DNA from: Natronolimnohabitans innermongolicus JCM 12255
GTDB taxonomy: Archaea; Halobacteriota; Halobacteria; Halobacteriales; Natrialbaceae
Direction of reading: 5' to 3'
Assembly: GCF_000337215.1 (NCBI RefSeq)
Contig: NZ_AOHZ01000041.1
Location: 103,428-167,427 of the forward strand
Length of the DNA stretch: 64,000 nt
In this document: piece by piece, positions 53,902 to 62,518 of the stretch
How positions within the stretch are numbered: the first letter of the stretch is position 1
Layout: each line of letters begins with the position of its first letter
Made by a program: the position numbers and the translations under genes
The notes under the pieces: model-generated
Seen by the model: only the letters and a program-made list of their open reading frames with translations
The model's database searches: none
Told to the model about the DNA's origin: nothing

Positions 53902-56900
53902 CTGACTCGAGCTTCCGGGCCCGATCTCGGGAGCGCCGGAGCCGGTGGCGCTCCCCTCGAGGGACGGGTCGGCGGTCGCCGGCGCGTCGGCGTCGCTCCC
54001 GGTGCCGTGGTCGAACTCGGGCGTGGTCGACTCGCTGGCGTTCCCCTCGAGGCCGGGATCGACGTCGCCCGGCGTTCCGGCGTCACCGCCGCTGCCGCGG
54101 TCGATGTCGGTCGAATCGCCGCCACCGGGCATGATCGTGATGCTCGGTGTCCCAGGGTTTACATCCGCTCGATCGACTCGTACGTAGACGATGAGGTCGT
54201 TGAAGTTCGGGTCGCCGGAACCGGTGTTTTCCAGTGCGCTGTTCCAGAGCGCGTCGATATCGTCGTCGTCTTCCGTACAGTCGGAATCGGCCATGCCACA
54301 CTCGGTTGTCGTCTCGAAGAGGAAGATAAACTCGTTGTCCTCGAGGTCGAGTTCACCGTCCGCCCAGAGGCTGTCGCGATCGATCGCCGGGTCCGATACG
54401 TCCGCGAGAATTTCGTCGACGCTCTCCTGTTCTTCGTTCCCCGGTTGGAGCGCCGGCAGTACGTTGTCGTCGGCGGTCCGGACCCGGAGATTCTGTTCTT
54501 GCTCATCGGCGGTCGCGTCAACCGGTTCAACGAGATAGTCCTCCGACGTGGCGTCAAACTCCTCACACCATTGGTGGAAACCTGTTCCGAAGCTGTTCGA
54601 TCTCCGTACCTCTTCGCGGAGGTCACATCCGGCAGTGTCTCCAGGCAATCCATACGATCGCGATGCCAGCGTTAGCGTCGCCTCTTCGTCAATATCGACC
54701 GTCGTATTGTAGACGTGCATCCCTTTATTTTGCCAGGCAGGATACGTGTTGATATTGTTACCGCCCTCAGGATTGGTGAAGACGTGCTCCGTGTACGTCT
54801 CACCGCCGCGTTCCGTCAAGACTTCGAGAGTCATAGAGCCAAGTTGGTGATCATCGGGTTCGAGAATGCTTCTGGAGAGTCCGGAAACCTGTGAACTTAG
54901 CACCGAAATTTCAGCGGTCGCATTATCGATATTACCCAATCCAACGCGGCCTGGGTCTACACCTGCAGTAACAGTGAACGCCGTCGTTATCTCGTCGTCC
55001 TCAGTCGCGATCGTCGCCTCGTACTCGCCGTCGATGAGCGCGCTCTGGTTGAACTCGAGGTCGACCGTTCCGTTCTCGCCGAACGATCGCTCGACCTCGC
55101 TGGCGTCGATTTCGACGTCCTCGTAGGGGTCCTCCTCGAGTTCGTCGGGCAGGTCACCCAGGAACTCGAGATCGAAGTCGAGTGGTTGCTCGTCGTCCTC
55201 GATACCGGTGTTGTGGACGTTAGCACTGATCGTAACGGTCTCGTCGACGCTCGCGTTCCCGTCGGTCAGCGCGAAGTGACTTCCCGGTTGGCCGATGTAG
55301 AACGAGCCCGTCTCGTTCAGACTGCTGTTCTCGGCCTGTACGTCGTATTCGTAGACCGCCCCGTCTTCGAAGTCGTACTCGGCCGGATCGACGCCGAACG
55401 CGGCCGACGTCCGCTCACCGCTGTCGAGCGTGATCGCTTCGTCGATCTCGACGCCGGCTTCGGGGATCGTCAGTGTCGCCTCGCCCGTGACGTTATCGTA
55501 CGAATACGTGCTCGCGATACCGGCGGTGACCGTGAACGGGTCGCCGTCGTTCCGGACGATTTGCTCCCTGTCGACGCTCGGATCGTCGACGCCCTCGTCT
55601 TCGACGACGACGAACGCCTCGTCGTCGCCGCTCGCTTCGCCGACGATCGTCCCCTCCCACACCGTTTCGTCGTCGATCTCGATCGTGACGGCGTTGCCCA
55701 CCGGTGGGAGCGCCGTCCTATTCAGCGTCCACTCGAGCGAACTGTTGCCGCCGATATCGACCCCAATGCCCTCGACGGACGTCGAGAACGCGTTCCCGTC
55801 CGCGTCGGTCAGATCGTCGAGTGTGAGCGTCGCGGTCGCGTCGTCGACGTCCTCGAGGCCGATGTTCGTGGCGTCGGCGCTGATCGTCACCGTTCCGTCC
55901 TCGGTTTCGTTCTGCGCGACGTCCGCGTCGAACTGCGTCCCCTCCGCGCCGACGTAGAACGTCCCGGTTTCGGTCAGGCCGCCCCCGTCTGCGACGACGT
56001 CGTACTCGTAGACGGTTCCGGGTTCGAAATCGCCGTTCTCGAGGGCGACGTCGAACGTGACCGTTCCGTTCTCGGCGCTACCCAGCGTGATCGACTCGTT
56101 GATTTCGATACCGGCGTCTGGGATCCTGAGCGTCACGTCCCCGTTCTCGGTGGACGGATACGTGCTCGTGACACCGGCTCGAACGGTGAACGTATCGGAG
56201 TCGTTTCGGACGACTTGCTCTCGTTCGACGGTCGAATCGTCGACCCCCTCGTCTTCGACGACGACGAACGCGCCGTCGTCGCTGCTGGCTTCGCCCTCGA
56301 CCGTGCCGGAAGCGACTTCCTCGCCGTCGATCTCGAGCGTAAACGCGTTCTCCCCTGCCGGTAGTGCGCTCGTGTTTATGCTCCACTCAACCGTTCCCTC
56401 TTCACCGTACTCGAGGTGCGGTGAACGAGTATCGGTGATATCGGGGTATTCGTCGAACGTCAGGGTTACGTCCCGTTCGCCGCCTTCGATACCGATGTTC
56501 CGCACGTCGAGACCGATCGTTGCGGTTCCCTCGTCGACGGTCGGTTCGACGAGTCCGTTCTGGGGACCTGTACTCTCGAATTCGATCCCGTCTTTCCCGT
56601 AGTAGAACGACCCCGGCTCGTCGGTTTCGTCCTCGTCGTCGACCGAAATCGTGTAGTAATACATTTCTCCGGGCGTGAGATCGTCGTAGAGTTGCTCGTT
56701 CCCTACGCCAGCGGAGAATCGAACACCGCTTCCGGAATCGGAGATCGACCGACTCTCACCGCTGTCGATAGACAGCTCGACGGTCTGACTGGCAATGACC
56801 TCGTCTGGATCACCATCCCATATCGAGACCGTGACGTTTGCGCTACTATCACCGTCCTCCCCACCGGTATTTCTGATCGTGCCATCGATCAAGAACGCCG

Positions 56901-57789
56901 ACCGCTGCGATGGTGACTCGGACAAAACTGCCGGTTCAATCGGTTTTCCGTTCGTCTCCATGAGGCCCAGATCTTCCTCGATAACGAACGTCGGTGACTC
57001 CGTGACGTCCCGAACCTCTTCAATCGTCACTTCGACCGTGTCGTCTGCCTTGAGATGCTGAACAGCGACTTCGGGGTTCTCGTCGGCTTCGAGCGCATCC
57101 TCGAGATACGTGTACCACGCGTCGTGGTAGGAGCTCTCGATGCGGAACGCGATATCGCTCTCATTGTCACTGCACTCGTCCGCTGCCGCTCTGATATCGT
57201 CAGTTAGTTCGGTCGACTTGGTATGATCGGATTCCGCCGCCAGTTCCGAGCCACTGATCTCTCCTTCGTCGAGTTGCATGATGTGCAACTGCAACGAGTC
57301 GTCGTCGTAGCCGATCCGCGGCTCGGAAACAACCGACGTCTGATCACCGTCGCGTTCCCAGATCCCACCGCCTTGGTGGACAATCGTGCGATCTCCCTGA
57401 TCGATTTCGAGTGCGCGAAGCTTGCCAGCTGCTTGACACGTGCTGTCTCCCACGTCATCGAATGGATCACCTTCGTCAGCATCGTACCACTCGACTTCGA
57501 TCGATCCGTCGTCGACGATAGATACGTCATCACTCGAGGAAACGCCGAGTGACTGTGGACCGTCCGAGAGTGTCGCGGTCGAGAACGCGTGATCGATTTG
57601 ATCCATTTGCATGTGTCCGCGCTCACGCTCGTTTTCACTCTCCAACGCATCAAATAACGGTCCAGCAGCCATGGCAACCAAGAGCGCACCTAATATAACC
57701 ATCCCGAAAAGGAGTACGAAGCCAAGCACGGGTGGTCCACCACGCTCCCCACCAGAATCACGTTGATTCCTGATACGTCCCCATTTCAT
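53827..57789 (-). CDS. Giant pilin-like exoprotein with CARDB-like repeats
   Basis: 1320 aa. The N-terminus MKWGRIRNQR...GGPPVLGFVLLFGMVILG is a short basic leader and one hydrophobic helix (21-43), like archaeal pilins and DUF7289 proteins. Residues 60-260 resemble the first half of the 506-aa protein encoded divergently. Then come three modules of about 218 residues (conserved GSFYYGKDGIEFE near 393, GTFYVGAEGTQF near 609, GSFYIGQPGSHF near 828, and the header AFVVVEDEGVDD at 507 and 725), beta-rich like CARDB/Ig adhesin domains. The last 100 residues are disordered and acidic. It is probably a surface adhesin. Start: the ATG at 57789 was used rather than the upstream GTG. Confidence 0.88.
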   Translation of the reverse strand: MKWGRIRNQRDSGGERGGPPVLGFVLLFGMVILGALLVAMAAGPLFDALESENERERGHMQMDQIDHAFSTATLSDGPQSLGVSSSDDVSIVDDGSIEVEWYDADEGDPFDDVGDSTCQAAGKLRALEIDQGDRTIVHQGGGIWERDGDQTSVVSEPRIGYDDDSLQLHIMQLDEGEISGSELAAESDHTKSTELTDDIRAAADECSDNESDIAFRIESSYHDAWYTYLEDALEADENPEVAVQHLKADDTVEVTIEEVRDVTESPTFVIEEDLGLMETNGKPIEPAVLSESPSQRSAFLIDGTIRNTGGEDGDSSANVTVSIWDGDPDEVIASQTVELSIDSGESRSISDSGSGVRFSAGVGNEQLYDDLTPGEMYYYTISVDDEDETDEPGSFYYGKDGIEFESTGPQNGLVEPTVDEGTATIGLDVRNIGIEGGERDVTLTFDEYPDITDTRSPHLEYGEEGTVEWSINTSALPAGENAFTLEIDGEEVASGTVEGEASSDDGAFVVVEDEGVDDSTVEREQVVRNDSDTFTVRAGVTSTYPSTENGDVTLRIPDAGIEINESITLGSAENGTVTFDVALENGDFEPGTVYEYDVVADGGGLTETGTFYVGAEGTQFDADVAQNETEDGTVTISADATNIGLEDVDDATATLTLDDLTDADGNAFSTSVEGIGVDIGGNSSLEWTLNRTALPPVGNAVTIEIDDETVWEGTIVGEASGDDEAFVVVEDEGVDDPSVDREQIVRNDGDPFTVTAGIASTYSYDNVTGEATLTIPEAGVEIDEAITLDSGERTSAAFGVDPAEYDFEDGAVYEYDVQAENSSLNETGSFYIGQPGSHFALTDGNASVDETVTISANVHNTGIEDDEQPLDFDLEFLGDLPDELEEDPYEDVEIDASEVERSFGENGTVDLEFNQSALIDGEYEATIATEDDEITTAFTVTAGVDPGRVGLGNIDNATAEISVLSSQVSGLSRSILEPDDHQLGSMTLEVLTERGGETYTEHVFTNPEGGNNINTYPAWQNKGMHVYNTTVDIDEEATLTLASRSYGLPGDTAGCDLREEVRRSNSFGTGFHQWCEEFDATSEDYLVEPVDATADEQEQNLRVRTADDNVLPALQPGNEEQESVDEILADVSDPAIDRDSLWADGELDLEDNEFIFLFETTTECGMADSDCTEDDDDIDALWNSALENTGSGDPNFNDLIVYVRVDRADVNPGTPSITIMPGGGDSTDIDRGSGGDAGTPGDVDPGLEGNASESTTPEFDHGTGSDADAPATADPSLEGSATGSGAPEIGPGSSSQDDGDDLSGSVDTGIDLDSDYIVVG

Positions 57790-57807
57790 TTCCACATTAT
57801 TATACAC

Positions 57808-58034
57808 GCGATATTATATATTTTACTGACTGTGTTCAGATTGTAGCAAAAACACAATACCATAGAGCACGATCAAAATGTGTGTCGTATATTCATCAAT
57901 AAGTTGGAGAAACTTACTATTCCACGATAATTAACACACACGTGCCCATTATTCTAACTCCCTATATGGGCACTTCCCGAGTAATTGCTTGATTGACCGA
58001 GTGTATTAAGTTAGTGACTGTATTGTAGCAGTGT
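57808..58034. promoter_or_regulatory. Divergent promoter region of the exoprotein pair
   Basis: About 225 AT-rich bases (GATATTATATATTTTACTG, ACAAAATGTGTGTCG and similar) between two head-to-head genes; much lower GC than the surroundings. TATA-like TATTATATATTTTA is about 30 bases before the large gene's ATG. Shared control of the pair is likely. Confidence 0.5.
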
Positions 58035-59555
58035 ATGAACGTGGCGAGTAGTAGGAGACAGTACTGGCAGTCAGAGCGTGGACAGTCGACACTGCTGGGA
58101 ATCGTCCTGCTGCTCGGCATGGTAGCCGCGGGTAGTCTGGGCATCTTGTTGGTCGCTGGAGATGCAATCAATAGCGCAGAACAGCAGTCTGAACAAGAAC
58201 GGATCGAACAGGCCTTCGTCAGTCTGAGCAACAGTATTACTTCCTCGACGTCATCGGGTGACGTCTCGCAATCGATGGAACTGCACGCTGGAGAACGAGG
58301 CGCGATCGCTCATCACGATTCGGCGACGTACGAGATATGGACTCAGAACTACAACGGAACTGAGAATAACACGATTGCAGAAGGTTCAATCGGGACCATC
58401 GAGTACGAGAGCGAAGACGGAACGAAAGTCGCCTACGAGGGTGGTGGCGTCTTCCGCGAAACGGGCGAACAAACGCAGGTACTCTCGGCACCGCCGCTCG
58501 ACTACGAACACGAGACGAGTACGCTCTCGTTCCCGGTCGTGACGCTCACGGAAGAACAGACGATTCGATCGGGCGATGTTCAGATCAAACAGACGAATGT
58601 CGAGCCGGAACCGACCAATTACATCCAGAACGATCACGTCTTCGTCGAGATCGAGAGCGAGTACTGCCGCGGCTGGGAGGAGTACTTCACGACGCAAGCC
58701 GGTGACACGACCCTACAGGAGTCATGTTTCGACGGCGAGAACGAGGACGGCGTCGTAAAAGTCAGACTCGGCTACGACGATCTCGATAACGCATTCTCCG
58801 CTGGTGTATCTCTTCCATCAGACGACAATCTCAACGATGATAATAACGTATTTACTGACGTTGATACTGGAACACAGTACCAACCGCTAGATGGGACCGT
58901 GACGCAACTGGTATCTGATTTCGAGAACGGTTCAGCACAACACATTCAAGATGTCGATGAGAAAACCACAGGAGAATATTACGCAGATGAAATCGACGAT
59001 ATGGACGTTGAATTCAATCTTTCGGATGGGGATGCGACACTCGCAGTAGATGGCGATATCAGAGTACTTGATTCAGAGATAAGCGTTACAGATTGTGGTG
59101 AGGACGGCAATAATCAACTCCGAATTTACAGCACAGGCAATCTCGCTATGGGCGGTGATAGTATAATACAACCCGATTGTGATAGCGGAGATGTAGAAAC
59201 GATACAGATATATGGAACATCTATGATGGGTATCGATTTTCAAGGCAATCCAACTTTTAAAGGGTTGATCTACGCTGCTAGCGATATTGATCGTACTGAC
59301 GATGATTTCGACGGATGGCCAATGGACCAGGACGGTAGCAGAGATAATGACTATCAAGTGAATTTTCAAGGATCTAATGAATTTGATGGGGCGATTGTTG
59401 CAAATTCAATATATGTTCCCAACAATATGCCACACGGAATAAACGAAAGCGGTCTGGAGGATTCCAATATTGAACTGATTCCCGAAGGCTACGAACCCGC
59501 ACCACCTCTTACCTACCTCAATCTCGCCGAACACGAGATTGAAATTAAAAACTGA
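58035..59555 (+). CDS. Pilin-like exoprotein, paralog of the giant protein
   Basis: 506 aa. The N-terminus MNVASSRRQYWQSERGQSTLLGIVLLLGMVAAG (split here) is a pilin-type leader and helix (18-43). Residues about 60-280 parallel the giant protein: GTKVAYEGGGVFRETGEQTQVLSAPPLDYEHETSTLSF (split) against TIVHQGGGIWERDGDQTSVVSEPRIGYDDDSLQL. From about 330 the protein turns repeat-like with FKGLIYAASDID and FDGAIVANSIYVPNN, recalling DUF7305 beta-helix domains. The second half of the gene is AT-richer than the rest. It is a secreted surface protein of unknown ligand. Confidence 0.88.
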   Translation: MNVASSRRQYWQSERGQSTLLGIVLLLGMVAAGSLGILLVAGDAINSAEQQSEQERIEQAFVSLSNSITSSTSSGDVSQSMELHAGERGAIAHHDSATYEIWTQNYNGTENNTIAEGSIGTIEYESEDGTKVAYEGGGVFRETGEQTQVLSAPPLDYEHETSTLSFPVVTLTEEQTIRSGDVQIKQTNVEPEPTNYIQNDHVFVEIESEYCRGWEEYFTTQAGDTTLQESCFDGENEDGVVKVRLGYDDLDNAFSAGVSLPSDDNLNDDNNVFTDVDTGTQYQPLDGTVTQLVSDFENGSAQHIQDVDEKTTGEYYADEIDDMDVEFNLSDGDATLAVDGDIRVLDSEISVTDCGEDGNNQLRIYSTGNLAMGGDSIIQPDCDSGDVETIQIYGTSMMGIDFQGNPTFKGLIYAASDIDRTDDDFDGWPMDQDGSRDNDYQVNFQGSNEFDGAIVANSIYVPNNMPHGINESGLEDSNIELIPEGYEPAPPLTYLNLAEHEIEIKN

Positions 59556-59568
59556 CTGATTCGTTCTT

Positions 59569-60204
59569 CTATACGGCGTCTTCAATCGTTTCCTTCACTT
59601 CTTCCCAGACCTCCTCGGGCGCCTGCTCCCCGTCGACGCGCTCTAAGTCGCCCTGCTCGTCGTAGAACTCGATCACCGGCTCGGTGTTCTCGCGGAAGAC
59701 CCGCAGTCGTTCCTTGACCGTCTCCTCGGTGTCGTCGTCGCGCTGCTCGAGGCGGGCCTCGATTTCCTCGTCTTCCGGTGGGTTGTACTCGACGTGATAG
59801 ATTTCGCCGGTTTCGGGGTCCATCCGTCGTCCCGTCAGTCGGTGGACGAGTTCGTCCTCACTGACGTCGAGGTAGAGCGCGAGGTCGAGGTCGGTCATTC
59901 CCTCGAGTTCCTCGGCCTGTTCTAAGTTCCGTGGGTAGCCGTCGAGGACGAAGCCGTCGGCCTGGTTAAGTGCTTCGTCGACGATGGCGTTGACGACCTC
60001 GTCGGGGACGAGTTCGCCCTGGTCCATGTACTCCCGCGGGGTATCGTACTCCGTATCCATATCGGAGATGTCCATGTCCTTGTTCGCGCGGAGTGCGTCG
60101 CCCGTGGTGATGTGGTCGACGTCGAACTCCTCGACGATGTTCGCGCTCTGTGTCCCCTTGCCTGCCCCGGGTGCACCCAGGATCAGAATTCGTGGCTGTG
60201 CCAT
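59569..60204 (-). CDS. adk: Adenylate kinase
   Basis: 211 aa. P-loop [13 protein letters not shown]-binding [16 protein letters not shown] region [22 protein letters not shown] without zinc cysteines, and the closing [13 protein letters not shown]. It converts ATP+AMP to 2 ADP. In haloarchaea it typically precedes the EMC3-like gene; the exoprotein pair lies between here. Confidence 0.96.
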   Translation of the reverse strand: MAQPRILILGAPGAGKGTQSANIVEEFDVDHITTGDALRANKDMDISDMDTEYDTPREYMDQGELVPDEVVNAIVDEALNQADGFVLDGYPRNLEQAEELEGMTDLDLALYLDVSEDELVHRLTGRRMDPETGEIYHVEYNPPEDEEIEARLEQRDDDTEETVKERLRVFRENTEPVIEFYDEQGDLERVDGEQAPEEVWEEVKETIEDAV

Positions 60205-60263
60205 GTTCGCCCGTTCACCGCCGTCACATAAAGGCTTAAAGAAACGACCACATCCGTTCCGGT

Positions 60264-60752
60264 ATGACCAGATTCGACGCCACCGAACCGACGAAGCGGC
60301 GTAAGCTCTACGTCGACGCGATTACAGCGCATCGAGAGCGAGGAAGTGCGTTCCTGACCCTCGAGGCCGATACTAGCGCAACCGACGCGCCCGCTGACGA
60401 GACGTCGCTCGAAGACACGAACGCGAACCCCGCAGCCGAAAACGGCGACAGCGCGGCCACCGCCGACGGTGCCGACGCAGCGTCCGATCTGGGGGACCCC
60501 TGGCTCCAGTTCGGCGACGGAATGATCAACCTCGATTGCACCGATGCGGAACTCGAGTCACTCAAGTCGCTGCTCGGCGAGTTTCCGGCGTTCAAAATCG
60601 ACGAAATTCATCGGCCGGACGACGCGGCAGGCGTCAACGTCAGGATCAGTGCGAAAGCGGATCCCAACCGAATTGCACAGTGTCTCGACGCAATATTCCT
60701 GCGCGTCTACGAACTCTCGGACGACGTTCGCGTCTGGGTCGTCGAACTCTGA
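60264..60752 (+). CDS. Haloarchaeal conserved protein of unknown function
   Basis: 162 aa. An N-terminal helical region ([27 protein letters not shown], split here) is followed by a long Ala/Asp/Glu linker (35-80), then an alpha/beta domain [39 protein letters not shown], split here, ending [26 protein letters not shown] do not recognise a family confidently. Confidence 0.75.
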   Translation: MTRFDATEPTKRRKLYVDAITAHRERGSAFLTLEADTSATDAPADETSLEDTNANPAAENGDSAATADGADAASDLGDPWLQFGDGMINLDCTDAELESLKSLLGEFPAFKIDEIHRPDDAAGVNVRISAKADPNRIAQCLDAIFLRVYELSDDVRVWVVEL

Positions 60753-60790
60753 TTCGACGACCGCCGGTGGTATCGAACGGGCCGACCGCG

Positions 60791-61087
60791 TTACTCGATA
60801 GTGAGGCTTCCGTCCCCGTCGCCGTCGTCAGCAGCGCCTTCGTCCCACTCGAGTTCGAACTCGAGTCCGAGTTCGCCCGGACCGTCGGGCGCCGAACTCG
60901 AGGTTTCCCGCTCGGCTTTGATTTCGAACGTGGGGCGAGCAGGTGGCGACATCGTGACGGACTCGCCGCCTGCTTCGAGATTGATCGAGCCACCGGACTC
61001 GAGGCTATCCGCCACGGTTCGAAGGTAGTCGGCGATCTCGCTTCGGTCCATCTGCCGTTCGAACTTGAAGAGTACTTCTTCAGGCAT
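60791..61087 (-). CDS. Amphi-Trp domain protein
   Basis: 98 aa from MPEEVLFKFERQMDRSEIADYLR. The pattern of conserved LFK..RQ..S..E.AD.LR..AD.LE.GG.I.L (about residues 5-40) followed by an acidic strand-rich tail (ELGLEFELEWDEG) is that of the small amphi-Trp family, of unknown activity. The minus frame continues upstream to 61456 without a stop but is not coding there. Confidence 0.8.
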   Translation of the reverse strand: MPEEVLFKFERQMDRSEIADYLRTVADSLESGGSINLEAGGESVTMSPPARPTFEIKAERETSSSAPDGPGELGLEFELEWDEGAADDGDGDGSLTIE

Positions 61088-61486
61088 AGTTGATCTTCGG
61101 GTTGAACGGTATAGAGAGTTCCGCCGGGTCGACGTCGGAGGTGACTGGAACTGCGGCGCGCGCGAACAATACGCAACCCGTCGGATGGTGGGAGTTCGAT
61201 CACCAACGCTCGATGTTGGTTTTCGATCCGAACACGTTCGCTTCGACGGTGGAATCGAGTGTGAATCTGTGTGCAGACGAACACGATTTTCGAGAGACAA
61301 CGATAGAAAAAAGTCGCTCGACGCTAACCGCGTGTTGAGGGACTGAGAGGAGATGGCAGACGCATATCTGGGACCGGTAATATCCGCCGTACTGGCGGAC
61401 GACGAGACAGTTCCGTCGGGCCGGTTTCCAAATAGATAAGTGCCCCGGGCCATCATCCTCCGACATATAAGCGGTATTCAAACGAG
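61088..61486. other. Intergenic between amphi-Trp gene and coxB
   Basis: About 400 bases, no gene seen. A CATATAAG element at about 61464-61471 is a good TATA box for coxB, 16-22 bases before the GTG start used here. Confidence 0.5.
61464..61471 (+). promoter_or_regulatory. TATA box of the terminal oxidase operon
   Basis: CATATAAG lies 16-23 bases before the GTG of coxB (61487) and about 50 before the ATG at 61520. The spacing favours transcription from about 61490, so the true start may be the later ATG with a short leader, or GTG if initiation is further upstream. Confidence 0.5.
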
Positions 61487-62518
61487 GTGAATACAATTTA
61501 CAGCGTACTTACGACCCCGATGCCGCTGCAGGCAGACACGCGTATCGACGTATTCGAGAGCATCTTCCTGGTGTTTCTTGGACTCGGTACGCTCGTCGGT
61601 GTCGTCGTAATCGCATACACCTTGTACAACGCGTACAAGTATCGCGATAACGGCGACTTGAAAACCGACGATTCGCTGCCCACGCTCGGGGAGTTACCGA
61701 CTGGAGGAAAGGGTGGAAAGAAGCTGTTCTTATCGTTCGGCATCAGCGCGATCATCGTCATCTCGCTGATCATCTGGACGTACGGGATGCTCCTCTACGT
61801 TGAGGACCCGAGCGATGAGTTCGAGGAGGATCCGATCGAAATCGACGTACTCGGGAACCAGTTCGCCTGGTACTTCGAGTACGAAAACGGCGTCGAATCG
61901 ATCAACACGATGACCGTGCCTGCCGATCATCCGGTTGCAATTGAGGTGACCGGCGGCGACGTCTGGCACTCCTTCGGGATCTCAGACTTACGCGTGAAAG
62001 CGGACGCGATCCCGGGTGAGTATGACGAGACGTGGTTCATGGCCGAAGAAGCCGGTGAAGAACACACGATCGAGTGCTTCGAGCTCTGTGGCGACGGCCA
62101 CAGCGCCATGGACGGCACCGTCCAGGTCATGGAACAAGACGAGTTCGACGAGTGGCTCGACAACCAGCTGGCACTCGACATCGAAATCGTAACCGAAGAC
62201 GAAGAGTCGGCTGCTGACGCCGTCGACGAACTCGAACTCGTCCACGTCGAGGACGGCACCGAGTACACGTTCGACGCTGACGACTTCGACGAGGAAGGCA
62301 CGCTCGAACTCAACGAAGAGCTCGAGCAGGGCGGTGACTTCGAGCTGACGATCGCGTTCGATGAGGAGGTCACCTACGAAGACGAGGCGACTGACACGAT
62401 CGAAGACTCGTTCTCCGTCACCAGCCCGTCGTCTGAGTCGTACACGATCGAGGCAAACGGTGACGAAACGGATGACGAAGATGACAACGACGAGGACGAC
62501 GGAGGTGACGACGAATGA
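61487..62518 (+). CDS. coxB: Cytochrome c oxidase subunit II with acidic extension
   Basis: 343 aa. Two N-terminal membrane helices (24-48, 80-104) and an external cupredoxin domain with the complete CuA site: His161, Cys197, Glu199, Cys201, His205 and Met208, preceded by the aromatic patch QFAWYFEY (125-132). Beyond residue 228 a 115-residue acidic extension (EEDSADAVDELELVHVEDG, DETDDEDDNDEDDGG) is not part of the usual subunit. It accepts electrons, in haloarchaea probably from halocyanin. Start: GTG 61487 (ATG 61520 possible). It overlaps coxA by four bases. Confidence 0.93.
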   Translation: MNTIYSVLTTPMPLQADTRIDVFESIFLVFLGLGTLVGVVVIAYTLYNAYKYRDNGDLKTDDSLPTLGELPTGGKGGKKLFLSFGISAIIVISLIIWTYGMLLYVEDPSDEFEEDPIEIDVLGNQFAWYFEYENGVESINTMTVPADHPVAIEVTGGDVWHSFGISDLRVKADAIPGEYDETWFMAEEAGEEHTIECFELCGDGHSAMDGTVQVMEQDEFDEWLDNQLALDIEIVTEDEESAADAVDELELVHVEDGTEYTFDADDFDEEGTLELNEELEQGGDFELTIAFDEEVTYEDEATDTIEDSFSVTSPSSESYTIEANGDETDDEDDNDEDDGGDDE

